A DNA stretch of 64,000 nucleotides from Streptomyces sp. SM10. GTDB lineage: Bacteria > Actinomycetota > Actinomycetes > Streptomycetales > Streptomycetaceae. Positions 38,162 to 47,550 of this stretch are shown piece by piece. The stretch lies in NCBI RefSeq assembly GCF_002910915.1, contig NZ_NEUF01000068.1, positions 186,001 to 250,000 of the forward strand. The letters are read 5' to 3'. Every line of letters starts with the position of its first letter. Within the stretch, counting starts at the first letter, position 1. The notes below the pieces were generated by a model, which was given only the letters and a program-made list of their open reading frames with translations, did no database searches and was not told where the DNA came from. The translations under genes were made by a program, and so were the position numbers.

Positions 38162-39337
38162 GTGCTGCAGAAGAGTTGCACCGATGAAAGTCGTCTGACC
38201 GTCCTTCACCTGGTCCAGCCGGTGGAGGGAGGAGTCGCGCGGGTCGTCACCGACCTCGTCGCGGCGCAGGTCCGCGCAGGGCTGCGGCCCGTCGTGGCCT
38301 GCCCTCCGGACGGACCACTGGCGGCCGGGGCAGCAACGGCCGGAGCCCGGGTGTGCGCCTGGCCGGCGGACCGCGCGCCCGGCCCGAGGCTGGGCCGCGA
38401 GGTCTTCACCGCGGGCCGCCTCGTCCGGGCCTGCGCTCCCGACGTGATCCACGCCCACAGCGCCAAGGCGGGACTCGCCGGGCGGCTGGCCGTGCGCGGT
38501 GCGGTTCCGACGGTGTTCCAGCCGCACGCCTGGTCGTTCGAGGCCATGGAAGGCAGGGCGGCGGGGCTGGCCGCGGCGTGGGAGCGGTTCGGGGCGCGGT
38601 GGAGCGACCGCATCCTCTGCGTCAGTGAGTCGGAACGCCGGACCGGGCAGCGCGCGGGCATCACGGCACGCTGGTCGGTGATCCACAACGGCATCGACCT
38701 CGGCCGCTTCCGGCCCCCCGGCGGGGACGCCGCGGCGTCGGCCCGGGCCTCGCTCCCGCTGCCCGGCGGGATCCCGGCCGATGCGCCGCTCGTCGTGTGT
38801 GTCGGCCGTCTGAGCCGGCAGAAGGGCCAGGACGTGCTGTTGCGGGCCTGGCGGTCGGCGGATGTCGGCGACGCCCGGCTGGTCCTGGTCGGCGACGGGC
38901 CCTACGGGGACGAACTGCGGCGCGCGGCACCTCCCGGCGTGCTGTTCACCGGCCCCAGCACGGACGTGCGGCCCTGGATCCACGCCGCGGACCTGCTGGT
39001 TCTCCCCTCGCGCTGGGAGGGGATGGCGCTGGCCCCCCTCGAAGCCATGGCCTGCGGCACCCCCGTGCTGCTGACCGACGTGGACGGGGCCAGGGAGAGC
39101 CTGCCACCCGGACACCTGCCCCACTGCCTCGTGCCGCCCGAGGACCCCGCGGCCCTGGCGGCCGCGCTGACCGCGCTGCTGGGCGACCCGGCGCTGCGGG
39201 CGGAGCTCGGCCGCACGGCGCAGAGCCGCACCCGGTCGGTCTTCGACGTGACGAGGACCGCCGGAGCGGTCCTGCGCCTCTACCAGGAACTTGTCGGCCA
39301 GTCCCGCCCCATGACGAGGAAGCGCACCGAGCGATGA
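38162..39337 (+). CDS. GT4-type glycosyltransferase, first gene of exopolysaccharide operon
   Basis: A GT-B fold glycosyltransferase that would add a sugar to the lipid-linked repeat unit at the inner membrane. Seen: LHLVQPVEGGVARVVTDLV (N-terminal glycine-rich loop), HAHSAKAGLAGRLA, VIHNGIDLGRFRPP, VCVGRLSRQKGQDVLL, and the C-terminal donor motif PSRWEGMALAPLEAMACGTPVL. The in-frame start used is GTG at 38162 (391 residues). A better ribosome site (GAAGAG) stands before an out-of-frame ATG at 38184 reading MKVV then stop; see findings. The next gene overlaps its stop by 4 bp. Confidence 0.88.
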   Translation: MLQKSCTDESRLTVLHLVQPVEGGVARVVTDLVAAQVRAGLRPVVACPPDGPLAAGAATAGARVCAWPADRAPGPRLGREVFTAGRLVRACAPDVIHAHSAKAGLAGRLAVRGAVPTVFQPHAWSFEAMEGRAAGLAAAWERFGARWSDRILCVSESERRTGQRAGITARWSVIHNGIDLGRFRPPGGDAAASARASLPLPGGIPADAPLVVCVGRLSRQKGQDVLLRAWRSADVGDARLVLVGDGPYGDELRRAAPPGVLFTGPSTDVRPWIHAADLLVLPSRWEGMALAPLEAMACGTPVLLTDVDGARESLPPGHLPHCLVPPEDPAALAAALTALLGDPALRAELGRTAQSRTRSVFDVTRTAGAVLRLYQELVGQSRPMTRKRTER

Positions 39338-40824
39338 CGACGGAGAGTGCACCTGCCCCCCGAGCCGCCCAGGCAACTGCCGTACGGCGTGCGGCTTCCG
39401 CGATCCGGCCACCGCGCAGCGGCCAGGAGGACTCCCCGGCACCACGGGCTTCCGGGGAAGTCGCGCGCCGACGTGCCCCGGCGGCGCTCATGGTCTGCGA
39501 CGCGCTCGCGCTCGGCCTGGCCGTGGCGCTGGTCGCGCCCGGATCCTGGCCGCCGGTCGTCGTCCTGCTGCAGGCCGCCGTCCAGTTGCTCCTCCACACC
39601 TACCGGGGCCTCTACCGCAGCGGGCTGTCCCCCTCCGCCCTGGCGGAGCTGCCCGCGATGGCCGGACTGGCGGCGGTGCAGTGGTACGTCGTCGCCGAGG
39701 CGGTCTCCGTACACGACCCGCGCCTCACCGCAGGCTGGGTGGCGCTCGGCTGCGCGGCGGGCGTCCAGATCCTCGCGAGTTGCGGAGCGCGGGCCCTCGT
39801 CCACCGGGCGCGGCTGTGGTCGGCGGCACGCCATCCGCAGTCCACCCTGGTGGTCGGCGACGGCCCGCTGGCCGACCGGGTGGTCGCCGTTCTCCAGGAT
39901 CACCCGCGGTACGGGATGCGTCCGGTCGGCAGGATCGTGGGCGCCGGCGCCGATCCGGACGAGGGCGTGGACCCGCCGGCCGGCGAAGCGCCCCTGCCCG
40001 TCCTCGCGTCGGCGCAGGACGCGGGCCGTGCGGTGGTGCAGAACTGCGTGCGGCACGCCGTCTTCACGGTCCCGCCCGAGCACGTGTCCGACGGGGAGGA
40101 ACTCTTCGCCCTTTTCGCACGGCACGGGTGCCGTGTGTGGCTGATCACCGACCAGGGCACCGTCGCACGGTGCCGGACCGTGCCCCGGCCGGACCATGTG
40201 TGGGGTTTCGCGGCCTACGCGCTGCACGCCGGCCCGGCCCGGCCGGTGGCCCACCGGGTGAAGCGGGGCATGGACGCCGTCCTGGCCGCGCTCGCCCTGG
40301 TCGCGGCGTCCCCGGTCCTGGCGGCCTGCGCACTCGCCGTCCGTGTGTGTGACGGACCGGGCGTCATCTTCCGCCAGGAGCGCATCGGTGAGTCCGGGCG
40401 TCCGTTCGTCCTGCTGAAGTTCCGGACCCTGCGCCCGGCCGACGAGCACGAGTCGGCCACCCGGTGGAACGTGTCGGCGGACGGGCGCATGAGCCGCGCC
40501 GGGAAACTGCTGCGCAGGACCTCGCTCGACGAGCTTCCGCAGCTGTGGAACGTCGTGCGCGGCGACATGAGCCTGGTCGGGCCCCGCCCCGAACGCCCCT
40601 ACTTCGTACAACAGTTCAGCCGGATGCACCCGGGGTACCGGATGCGGCACCGGATGCCCGTCGGCATCACCGGTCTGGCCCAGGTGCACGGGTTGCGGGG
40701 GGACACCTCGATCGAGGACCGCGCCAGGTTCGACAACCGGTACATCGAGACGTGGTCGCTGTGGCAGGACCTGTGCGTGCTGGCGCGCACGGCCGGCTCG
40801 GTGTTCCGGCTCGGAGGCAGCTGA
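39334..40824 (+). CDS. Polyprenyl-phosphate sugar-phosphate transferase (exopolysaccharide initiating)
   Basis: A 496-residue membrane enzyme that loads the first sugar-1-phosphate on undecaprenyl phosphate. The N-terminal part (about 50-150) has hydrophobic helices (ALMVCDALALGLAVALV, VVVLLQAAVQLLL). A Rossmann-like middle includes TLVVGDGPLADRVVAVL. The C-terminal bacterial sugar transferase domain (about 310-496) has KRGMDAVLAALALVAASPVL, RQERIGESGRPFVLLKFRT, RRTSLDELPQLWNVVRGDMSLVGPRP and the end LARTAGSVFRLGGS. ATG overlaps the previous stop (ATGA). Confidence 0.93.
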   Translation: MTTESAPAPRAAQATAVRRAASAIRPPRSGQEDSPAPRASGEVARRRAPAALMVCDALALGLAVALVAPGSWPPVVVLLQAAVQLLLHTYRGLYRSGLSPSALAELPAMAGLAAVQWYVVAEAVSVHDPRLTAGWVALGCAAGVQILASCGARALVHRARLWSAARHPQSTLVVGDGPLADRVVAVLQDHPRYGMRPVGRIVGAGADPDEGVDPPAGEAPLPVLASAQDAGRAVVQNCVRHAVFTVPPEHVSDGEELFALFARHGCRVWLITDQGTVARCRTVPRPDHVWGFAAYALHAGPARPVAHRVKRGMDAVLAALALVAASPVLAACALAVRVCDGPGVIFRQERIGESGRPFVLLKFRTLRPADEHESATRWNVSADGRMSRAGKLLRRTSLDELPQLWNVVRGDMSLVGPRPERPYFVQQFSRMHPGYRMRHRMPVGITGLAQVHGLRGDTSIEDRARFDNRYIETWSLWQDLCVLARTAGSVFRLGGS

Positions 40825-40827
40825 ACC

Positions 40828-42189
40828 GTGACCCTCACCATGACCGCGGCGCCCGCCGTACCGACCGCCCGCCAGGAGGCGCCCCCTCCCGGATGGGGCC
40901 GCCGGTGGCCCCTTCTGCCGCTGATCGCGGCGGTCCTGCTCGTAGCCGTGCCGGGCGACGAGGGCGGGGCCGGCGCCCTGTTCGGGGTGCCGGCCGCCGA
41001 TCTCCTGTCGGGAGTGGCCGTCCTCGTCTGCGCGGGCGTCCTGCTGTTCCTGCGGCGACGTCCGCTCACCCCCGCGGCCGCGCTCGTGCTGGGGCTGCCG
41101 GCGGTGGGCCTGGCGGTGGCCACGGTCACCGCCGCGGACCCGATGGCGGCCCTGCCGGGTTTCGTGCGGTATCTGCAGATCTTCGTCCTGGTGCCGGCAG
41201 CCGTGCTCCTCCTGGTCCGGGACGCCCAGGACTTCCGGACCGTCGCGGGCGCGCTCGTCCTGCTGGGCGTCGTCGAGGGAGCGACCGGCGTCCACCAGTA
41301 CCTCACGGGCTCCGGAGCCTCGTACATGGGTGAGGAGATCCGCGCCGTCGGCACGTTCGGCCCCGGCGACGTGATGGGGATGGCCACGGTCGTCGGCTAC
41401 GGACTCATCGCGGCTGCCGCGTTCGCGTTCCGTCCCCCTGCCGGAACACCCCGGCGTCTGAGGGTCTGGGCTCCGGTGACCGCCGCGCTGCTGGTCGTCC
41501 CGCTCACGCTGTCCTTCAGCCGCGGGGCGTGGATCGCGACGGCGGCGGGGGCTCTCGCCGTGATCGCGCTGACCGGGCTCCGGCAGGCCGTCCGCGCCCT
41601 GGCGGTGCTGGGAGCGGCCGGAGTCGTGCTCGTCGGCGGATTCGGCGTCGGGTCCGAGATGATCTCGCAGCGCCTCACCAGCATCACCGAGGTGACCAGC
41701 GCGCCCGACCGTTCCGTCAACGACCGCTACACCATGTGGGCCGCCGCGGCGGGCATGTGGCGCGAGCAGCCCGCCACGGGCGTGGGTCTGAAGGGCTTTC
41801 CGGCCCACCGGGACGGGCACGCCTCGATCGGGCTCTCCTCCGGCAGCGACACGGCGGGCGCCGGGCAGGAGTTCCGCAAGCAGCCGCTGCTCTCCCCCCA
41901 CAACATGTATCTGCTCGTCCTGAGCGAACAGGGACTCGTCGGGTTCACCGTGCTGGTGGGCTCCTGGGCGGCGCTCCTGGTGGCAGGGGTGCGCCGGCTC
42001 GTGCTCTCACGGGCACGGGGCGCAGCGGCCGTCGACTGCGGTCTCGCCGCGGTCGGGCTGATGACCTGGCAGACGGTCGACTTCCTCTACGCGGACATCG
42101 GCGGCCCCTCCACCGTCCTGACGGGCGTGGTCCTCGGCCTCGCCGCGTGGTGGGCCCTGGCCCGACCGGAGAGGACGAACACCGCGTGA
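40828..42189 (+). CDS. O-antigen ligase / polymerase family membrane protein
   Basis: A 453-residue polytopic membrane protein with the Wzy_C/RfaL type core. Many helices are seen from LIAAVLLVAVPG onward. The large extracytoplasmic loop near residues 300-355 has ERPATGVGLKGFPAHRDG-like sequence with conserved Arg and His, and HNMYLLVLSEQGLVGFTVL, the family signature (hn.yl.ll.e.G). It probably polymerises repeat units or ligates the glycan to an acceptor. GTG at 40828 with GGAGG 11 nt upstream. Confidence 0.88.
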   Translation: MTLTMTAAPAVPTARQEAPPPGWGRRWPLLPLIAAVLLVAVPGDEGGAGALFGVPAADLLSGVAVLVCAGVLLFLRRRPLTPAAALVLGLPAVGLAVATVTAADPMAALPGFVRYLQIFVLVPAAVLLLVRDAQDFRTVAGALVLLGVVEGATGVHQYLTGSGASYMGEEIRAVGTFGPGDVMGMATVVGYGLIAAAAFAFRPPAGTPRRLRVWAPVTAALLVVPLTLSFSRGAWIATAAGALAVIALTGLRQAVRALAVLGAAGVVLVGGFGVGSEMISQRLTSITEVTSAPDRSVNDRYTMWAAAAGMWREQPATGVGLKGFPAHRDGHASIGLSSGSDTAGAGQEFRKQPLLSPHNMYLLVLSEQGLVGFTVLVGSWAALLVAGVRRLVLSRARGAAAVDCGLAAVGLMTWQTVDFLYADIGGPSTVLTGVVLGLAAWWALARPERTNTA

Positions 42190-43802
42190 GCGGGACCGCC
42201 ACGGGGCAGGCCGTGGAGGAGGCCGCCGCGGGGACGTCAACGCCCGACGCTCCCGTACGGCCCGGGCGCTTCCTGGTCCGGGCGGCGGGCGGCGCGGCCG
42301 GACTGACCGTGGTCGCCGCCCTGCTGGGGCTCGTCCGGGACCAGGCCATCGCCCGGCTCTTCGGCGCCAGCCATGCCAGCGACGCCTTCCTGATCGCCTG
42401 GACCGTCCCGGAGATGGCGGCCACGCTGCTGATCGAGGACGGTATGGCGCTGCTGCTCGTGCCGGCGTTCAGCCTGGCGCTCACCCGGCGTGCCGAGGAC
42501 GGCCACGCACAGGATCCGGTGCGTGCGCTGGTGGCCGATACCCTTCCGCGGCTGTTCGCCGCGCTGGCCTGCGCGGGCGGCCTGCTCGTCTGGAGCGCCC
42601 CCTGGGCCGTCGGTGTCCTGGCCCCGGGACTGGACGATCCGCGGCTCGCGGTGGAGTGCACACGCCTGACGGCCGTCACGGTGCTCACCTTCGGCATCAC
42701 CGGGTACTTCAGCGCGGCGCTGCGGGCCCACGGCCGCTTCCTCGCACCGGCCGGCGTCTACATCGCGTACAACATCGGCATCATCGGCATGACCCTGGCC
42801 CTGCACTCCCTCTGGGGGGTGCGCGCTGCGGCCGCGGGGGTCGCGGTCGGCAGTCTGCTGATGGTCCTCACCCTGCTGCCCACGTTCCTGCGGCTGGTGC
42901 CCCGGGGGCGCGGGAAGCGGGCGGCCCGGGAGCACGGTTCGGCCCTGCTGGGTGCCGCGGTCCTCGCGCCGGTCGTCCTGTTCGTGGTGAGCCGTCAGTC
43001 GCAGGTCTTCGTCGAGCGGTTCCTCGCCTCGTCGCTGCCGGACGGGGCCATCTCGCACCTCAACTACGCGCAGAAGGTCGCGCAGCTGCCGATGGTGCTG
43101 TCCATGATGATCTGCACGGTGACCTTTCCGGTCGTCGCCCGGGCCATGGCGGCCGGGGACGGTGAGGGCGCCCGGCGGAGGGTGGAGCGCGATCTCGCCC
43201 TGGCGGGGACCGTGGTGCTGCTGGGCGCGGCGGCCGTACTCGGCTGCACGCACCCGATCGTCGAAGTCCTCTTCCAGCGCGGCGCCTTCGACGCGGCGGA
43301 CACGGCCGCCACCGCCGGTGTGATGCGGGTGTACGCGCTGGGCCTGCTCGGCCACACGCTGGTCGGAGCCCTGTGCCGGCCCTTCTTCTCGGCCGGCCGG
43401 CCCACCTGGTACCCGCTGGGCGCGATGGGTGCCGGGCTCCTGGTCACGACCGTGGCGGGTCTGTTCCTGACCGGCCCGTTCGGCGTCGACGGCATCGCCG
43501 CCGCCAACGCCCTCGGCATCAGCACGGCAGCCCTGCTGATGCTTCTGGGGCTGGGCTCACGGGCGGTCGCCGTCCGGACCGGCGCCGTCGTCCTGTCCCT
43601 GGCCCGTCCGGCCGCCGCGGCGGCGGTCGCCGCCACCGCCTGCCGGCTGGTCACGGACCTGGTGCCGGGACCGTCGGCGGCTCTCGCGGCCGGCTGCCTC
43701 ACCGCCCCCGTCGCCTTCGTCCTCACCGGGCTCGCGCTCCGAGCACCCGAAGTCGTACATCTGCTGGCACTCATCCGACAGAGGTTCCCCCATGGCCGCT
43801 GA
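42186..43802 (+). CDS. MurJ/MviN-type lipid-linked glycan flippase
   Basis: A 538-residue MOP-superfamily transporter, likely moving the lipid-linked repeat unit outward. Family features are GLVRDQAIARLFGASHASDAFLIAW near the N-terminus, the ITGYFSAALRAHGRFLAPAG helix, VEVLFQRGAFDAADTAAT and the C-terminal GPFGVDGIAAANALG. About 14 hydrophobic helices are expected. GTG start at 42186 overlaps the ligase stop (GTGA). Its place between a polymerase and a deacetylase suggests a dedicated exopolysaccharide flippase rather than the peptidoglycan MurJ. Confidence 0.9.
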   Translation: MSGTATGQAVEEAAAGTSTPDAPVRPGRFLVRAAGGAAGLTVVAALLGLVRDQAIARLFGASHASDAFLIAWTVPEMAATLLIEDGMALLLVPAFSLALTRRAEDGHAQDPVRALVADTLPRLFAALACAGGLLVWSAPWAVGVLAPGLDDPRLAVECTRLTAVTVLTFGITGYFSAALRAHGRFLAPAGVYIAYNIGIIGMTLALHSLWGVRAAAAGVAVGSLLMVLTLLPTFLRLVPRGRGKRAAREHGSALLGAAVLAPVVLFVVSRQSQVFVERFLASSLPDGAISHLNYAQKVAQLPMVLSMMICTVTFPVVARAMAAGDGEGARRRVERDLALAGTVVLLGAAAVLGCTHPIVEVLFQRGAFDAADTAATAGVMRVYALGLLGHTLVGALCRPFFSAGRPTWYPLGAMGAGLLVTTVAGLFLTGPFGVDGIAAANALGISTAALLMLLGLGSRAVAVRTGAVVLSLARPAAAAAVAATACRLVTDLVPGPSAALAAGCLTAPVAFVLTGLALRAPEVVHLLALIRQRFPHGR

Positions 43803-44553
43803 CACCTCACCGCCTCGTGCCCGTACCTTCCCTCCCCGGTCACGGCCCTGGATCCTGACCTACCACTCGGTCAGCGATCCCACCGACGACCCCTACGGCA
43901 TCACCGTCTCCGCCGACCGTCTGGACGAGCAGCTGACCTGGCTCCGGCGCCGGGGGCTCACCGGCGTGGGGATCGCTGCGCTGCTGCGCGCGCGGGCCGC
44001 CGGACGGCGCGGACTCGTCGGCCTGACCTTCGACGACGGGTACGCCGACTTCCTCGACGAGGCGCTCCCGGTGCTGCTCGCGCACGGCTGCACCGCCACG
44101 GTGTTCGTCCTGCCCGGCCGTCCCGGCGGCTCCAACTCCTGGGATCCGCTCGGCCCGCGCAGACCGCTGCTGACCGAGGAGGGCATCCGCACCGTCGCCG
44201 CGGCGGGCATGGAGGTCGGGTCGCACGGCATGCTCCACCGGGATCTGACGGCGTTGTCCGACGACGAACTGCGCCATGAGACGCACGCCAGCCGGGACGC
44301 GCTGCACCGCATCGTCCGCCAGGCACCGTCCGGATTCTGCTACCCGTACGGGACGGCCGACCGGCGGGTCGCCGCATCCGTCCGGGACGCCGGATACGCC
44401 TACGGGTGCGCGCTCGTCCCCGGCGCGCTGACGGGACCGCTCGCCCTCCCGCGCACGCACGTCAGTCACGCCGACCGGGGTGCGCGCCTGCGTGCCAAGG
44501 AGGTACGGCACCGGCTTCGGTACCGCTCCGCCGGGACGGGTGAGGCCGGGTGA
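43792..44553 (+). CDS. Polysaccharide deacetylase
   Basis: A 253-residue NodB-fold deacetylase (CE4). Motif 1 is LTFDDGYADF with the catalytic base and metal aspartates; motif 2 is VGSHGMLHRDL (S/THxxxH). Motif 3-like sequence FCYPYGTADR and the terminal HVSHADRG follow. No signal peptide or membrane helix is evident, so it may act on lipid-linked intermediates inside, or be exported another way. It overlaps the flippase stop by 11 bp. It should remove N-acetyl groups from the exopolysaccharide. Confidence 0.9.
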   Translation: MAADTSPPRARTFPPRSRPWILTYHSVSDPTDDPYGITVSADRLDEQLTWLRRRGLTGVGIAALLRARAAGRRGLVGLTFDDGYADFLDEALPVLLAHGCTATVFVLPGRPGGSNSWDPLGPRRPLLTEEGIRTVAAAGMEVGSHGMLHRDLTALSDDELRHETHASRDALHRIVRQAPSGFCYPYGTADRRVAASVRDAGYAYGCALVPGALTGPLALPRTHVSHADRGARLRAKEVRHRLRYRSAGTGEAG

Positions 44554-45695
44554 GGGCGCTCCACGTCATCACCGGCCTCGGTGTCGGCGGGGCCGAGCAG
44601 CAGCTGCGTCTGCTGCTGCGTCATCTGCCGGTGCGGTGCGACGTCGTGACGCTCACCAACCCGGGGGCGGTGGCGGAGGGGCTGCGCGCCGACGGCGTCC
44701 GCGTCCGGGACCTGGGGATGCGGAGCAACCGGGACCTGGGCGCCGTGCCCAGGCTCGCCCGGCTCATCCGCCGCGGCTCGTACGACCTCGTGCACACGCA
44801 CCTCTACCGGGCCTGCGTCTACGGCCGGATCGCGGCACGCCTGGCCGGGACCACGGTGGTATCGACGGAACACTCCCTGGGGCGTGCGGAGATCGAGGGA
44901 CGGCCGCTGACCCGCGGCACCCGGGAGCTCTACCTGCGCACCGAGCGGCTGGGGGCGGCGACGGTCGCCGTCTCCGACACCGTCGCCGGCAGGCTGCGCG
45001 CCTGGGGTGTGCCGGCCGCCCGGATCCACACCGTGCCCAACGGCATCGATGTGACCGCCTTCCGCTTCGACGAGGAGCGACGGCGCTCCACCCGGGCGCT
45101 GCTCGGCCTGCCCGACACGGCGTTCGTGGTGGGAGGCGTGGGCAGGCTGGTTCCCGGGAAACGCTTCGACCTGCTGATCCGCGCCGTCGCCGACCTCCCC
45201 GGGGCGTGGCTCGTCCTGGCCGGGGACGGGCCCGAGAGCGTGGCGCTGCACGCCCTCGCCGCCCGGCTCGGCGTCACCGGCCGGATCCGTTTCCTCGGGG
45301 AGTGCGGTGCCCCGGGGGCCGCTCCGGACATCCCCGAGGTGCTGAGCGCGGTCGACACGTTCGTCTCGGCGTCGCGCGAGGAGTCCTTCGGACTTGCCGT
45401 GGTCGAGGCCCTGGCCGCGGGACTGCCCGTGGTGCACGCGGCCTGCCCCGCCATCGAGGACCTTCCCGCGGGCCGTGTGCCCGGCACCACCCGTCTCGGT
45501 TCCGCCACGGCGGATCCCGCGGCGGAGCTGACGGCCGCGCTGCGGCACCGCATGGACAGCGGGGCGCGCAGGCTGCCGCCCCCTTCCGCCGTCGACCACT
45601 ACGACATCCGGCTCAGCAGCCGGCGCCTCATGGACGTCTACGCACAGGCCGTCGACACCGCCACCGTCACCCCGACCGAGAGAGCACACCCATGA
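44550..45695 (+). CDS. GT4-type glycosyltransferase
   Basis: A 381-residue GT-B glycosyltransferase starting with GTG (MRALHVITGLGVGGAEQQLR), the classic family N-terminus. HTHLYRACVYGRIAARLA and VSTEHSLGR follow. The C-terminal donor-binding half has VPNGIDVTAFRF, VGRLVPGKRFDLLIRAV and the E-x7-E region SREESFGLAVVEALAAGLPVV. It resembles proteins adding a sugar to polyprenyl-linked glycans. Overlaps the deacetylase gene by 4 bp and the next gene by 4 bp. Confidence 0.92.
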   Translation: MRALHVITGLGVGGAEQQLRLLLRHLPVRCDVVTLTNPGAVAEGLRADGVRVRDLGMRSNRDLGAVPRLARLIRRGSYDLVHTHLYRACVYGRIAARLAGTTVVSTEHSLGRAEIEGRPLTRGTRELYLRTERLGAATVAVSDTVAGRLRAWGVPAARIHTVPNGIDVTAFRFDEERRRSTRALLGLPDTAFVVGGVGRLVPGKRFDLLIRAVADLPGAWLVLAGDGPESVALHALAARLGVTGRIRFLGECGAPGAAPDIPEVLSAVDTFVSASREESFGLAVVEALAAGLPVVHAACPAIEDLPAGRVPGTTRLGSATADPAAELTAALRHRMDSGARRLPPPSAVDHYDIRLSSRRLMDVYAQAVDTATVTPTERAHP

Positions 45696-46360
45696 CCGAG
45701 TCGCCCGAGCAGAATCCGGCCGTCCCCGGACGGTTCCGCAGGCTGCGCCCCGCATCCGTACGGCCCACCTGGTGGCCCCTGCCCGCCTGTGTCCTGGTCG
45801 GAGCCGCCTGCGGATTCTCGTACGGCATGCTCGCCACGCCCGAGTACGCGGCCACCAGTTACGCCATGGTCACCGCCGGCAAGGACATCGATCCGGCCGC
45901 GGCGCTGGGGTACGCGCAGTCGTACGGCCGGCTGGCCACCAGTGACGCCACGCTCACCTACGCCAGGGGCGCCGCAGGGGAGCCGGTGCGTGAACTGCGC
46001 ACCCACGTGCGCTCCGAGACCTCCCCGGACTCGCCGATGATCGCGGTCACCGGCACGTCGGCGGACCGGGACCGTGCGGCGGACATCGCCAACGCGGTGG
46101 CCGAGGCCGTGGTCGTGAGCAGCGGGCACGTCTCGAAGGAGACCGGGGTGAAGCTGATCAAGTTCTCCCACGCCGTGCCGCCCGTCGATCCCGTGTCCCC
46201 CTCGACGCCGCTCGGCACGGCCGTAGGCGCGAGCGCGGGCGGGCTTCTCGGCGGGCTGATCCTGCTCGTCCGCCCCCGCCCCGCACGCCGGGACGTCACG
46301 GCGCAGGTTCCGGGTCCGTCCCAGGGCGGTTCCGCCGACGACCGGGAGCTCGTGCGATGA
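45692..46360 (+). CDS. Wzz/CpsC-like polysaccharide chain-length protein
   Basis: A 222-residue membrane protein with two helices bracketing an extracytoplasmic domain: an N-terminal helix (about 28-50: WWPLPACVLVGAACGFSYGML) and a C-terminal helix (about 172-192: AVGASAGGLLGGLILLV). The loop has PEYAATSYAMVTAGKDID and PMIAVTGTSADRDRAADIANAVAEAVV, the pattern of Wzz and capsule co-polymerases. A proline-rich pair (VDPVSPSTPLG) precedes the second helix, as in Wzz. It lacks the fused tyrosine kinase. Should modulate chain length. Confidence 0.85.
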   Translation: MTESPEQNPAVPGRFRRLRPASVRPTWWPLPACVLVGAACGFSYGMLATPEYAATSYAMVTAGKDIDPAAALGYAQSYGRLATSDATLTYARGAAGEPVRELRTHVRSETSPDSPMIAVTGTSADRDRAADIANAVAEAVVVSSGHVSKETGVKLIKFSHAVPPVDPVSPSTPLGTAVGASAGGLLGGLILLVRPRPARRDVTAQVPGPSQGGSADDRELVR

Positions 46361-47523
46361 ACACCGATCGTCGTGGGCGGCTCGCGGTCACCCTCTGCCG
46401 TGATCTGGCGGACTTCGCGGACCTCGCCGCGGAGTGGGACGCGCTGCACCGTCGCTGCCCCACCGCCACACCGTTCCAGAGCCATGCGTGGCTGCACTCG
46501 TGGTGGCTCTCCTACGGCGTCTCCGGCCGCCTCCGGGTCCTCCTGGCGCGCCGGGACGGACGGCTGATCGGTGCGGCGCCGCTGATGCTCGTGCACCGGC
46601 CGATGCCGCTGCTCGTCCCGATGGGCGGGGCGATCTCCGACTTCTTCGACATCCTGGTGGACGGCGAGGACGCCGAAGCGGCGGTCACCGCACTGGAGCG
46701 CGGCCTGGACCGGGCGGCCGCGCACACGGTCGTGGACCTGCGTGAGGTACGGCCGGGCGCATCGGCGAACCTGCTGTTCGAGGCGTGGCCGGGGGCCCGG
46801 AGCAGCCTCACGGACTCGACCTGCATGGAGCTGCCCGCCGAACCGATCGACGTCCTGATCGGCAGGATGACCGGTTCGCGTGCACAGCGGGCCCGGGCCA
46901 AGCTGCGCAGGATCGACACGCTGGGCATCGAGTGCCGCCCCGCGCCCGTCCACCGGGTGCCGGGTGCGATCGGCAACCTGCTGCGGCTTCACGAACTCCA
47001 GTGGCTCGGCAGAGGGGTCAATCCGGAGCACCTGCGGCCCCGCTTCTGCGCCCATCTGGTGCGCTCCACCCGCCGGATGGTGCGCGACGGCGAGGCCTCG
47101 GTCAGGGAGTTCGTGCTCGACGGTGAGGTGGTCGCGGCCGATGTGTCGTACCGGTCGGCGCGGTTGACCGGTGGATACCTCTACGGCGCCGACCCCCGGC
47201 TCAGGGAGAGGAAGGTGGACGTCTCCTCGCTGCTGCTCCGTGAGATCGCGCGGGAGGCCGGGAATCTGGACCGCGGAGTGCTGAGTCTGCTGCGCGGCTC
47301 GGAACAGTACAAGAACAGCTGGGGTCCGGTGCCGGTCGTCAATCAGCGTCTGCTGCTGTCCCGTTCGTCGCTCGAACCGTTGCTGAGGCTGCGCGAGGCG
47401 CAGGTGGCGGTGCGGGAGCGGGCGGCCGACAGCGTGAAGTCCCGTTTCCCCGGGGCACGGGACTGGCGCGGCAGGCTGAGCGAGCTGCCGGCGGCCGGGC
47501 TTGCCTTCATCGGCCGGAGTTGA
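46357..47523 (+). CDS. CelD/FemAB-like GNAT acyltransferase
   Basis: A 388-residue protein with the acetyltransferase-6 (CelD/BcsL) architecture. The N-terminal half has DFADLAAEWDALHRRCPTATPF and FQSHAWLHSWWLSYG, the conserved W-x5 pattern of the family; the C-terminal half has VRFVLDGE-like VREFVLDGEVVAADVSYR and DVSSLLLREIAREA. It probably acylates the polysaccharide or its precursor. Last gene of the eight-gene operon (overlap 4 bp). The chaplin follows 110 bp later with its own promoter. Confidence 0.85.
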   Translation: MNTDRRGRLAVTLCRDLADFADLAAEWDALHRRCPTATPFQSHAWLHSWWLSYGVSGRLRVLLARRDGRLIGAAPLMLVHRPMPLLVPMGGAISDFFDILVDGEDAEAAVTALERGLDRAAAHTVVDLREVRPGASANLLFEAWPGARSSLTDSTCMELPAEPIDVLIGRMTGSRAQRARAKLRRIDTLGIECRPAPVHRVPGAIGNLLRLHELQWLGRGVNPEHLRPRFCAHLVRSTRRMVRDGEASVREFVLDGEVVAADVSYRSARLTGGYLYGADPRLRERKVDVSSLLLREIAREAGNLDRGVLSLLRGSEQYKNSWGPVPVVNQRLLLSRSSLEPLLRLREAQVAVRERAADSVKSRFPGARDWRGRLSELPAAGLAFIGRS

Positions 47524-47550
47524 GCCAGGATGATGACTTTTGCGGCGATC

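Noticed and set aside
39280..41901. 873-codon minus-strand frame opposite the exopolysaccharide genes
   Set aside because: Highly charged low-complexity translation (Arg/Gly/His/Asp), no motif; sense strand has three coupled genes with firm assignments.
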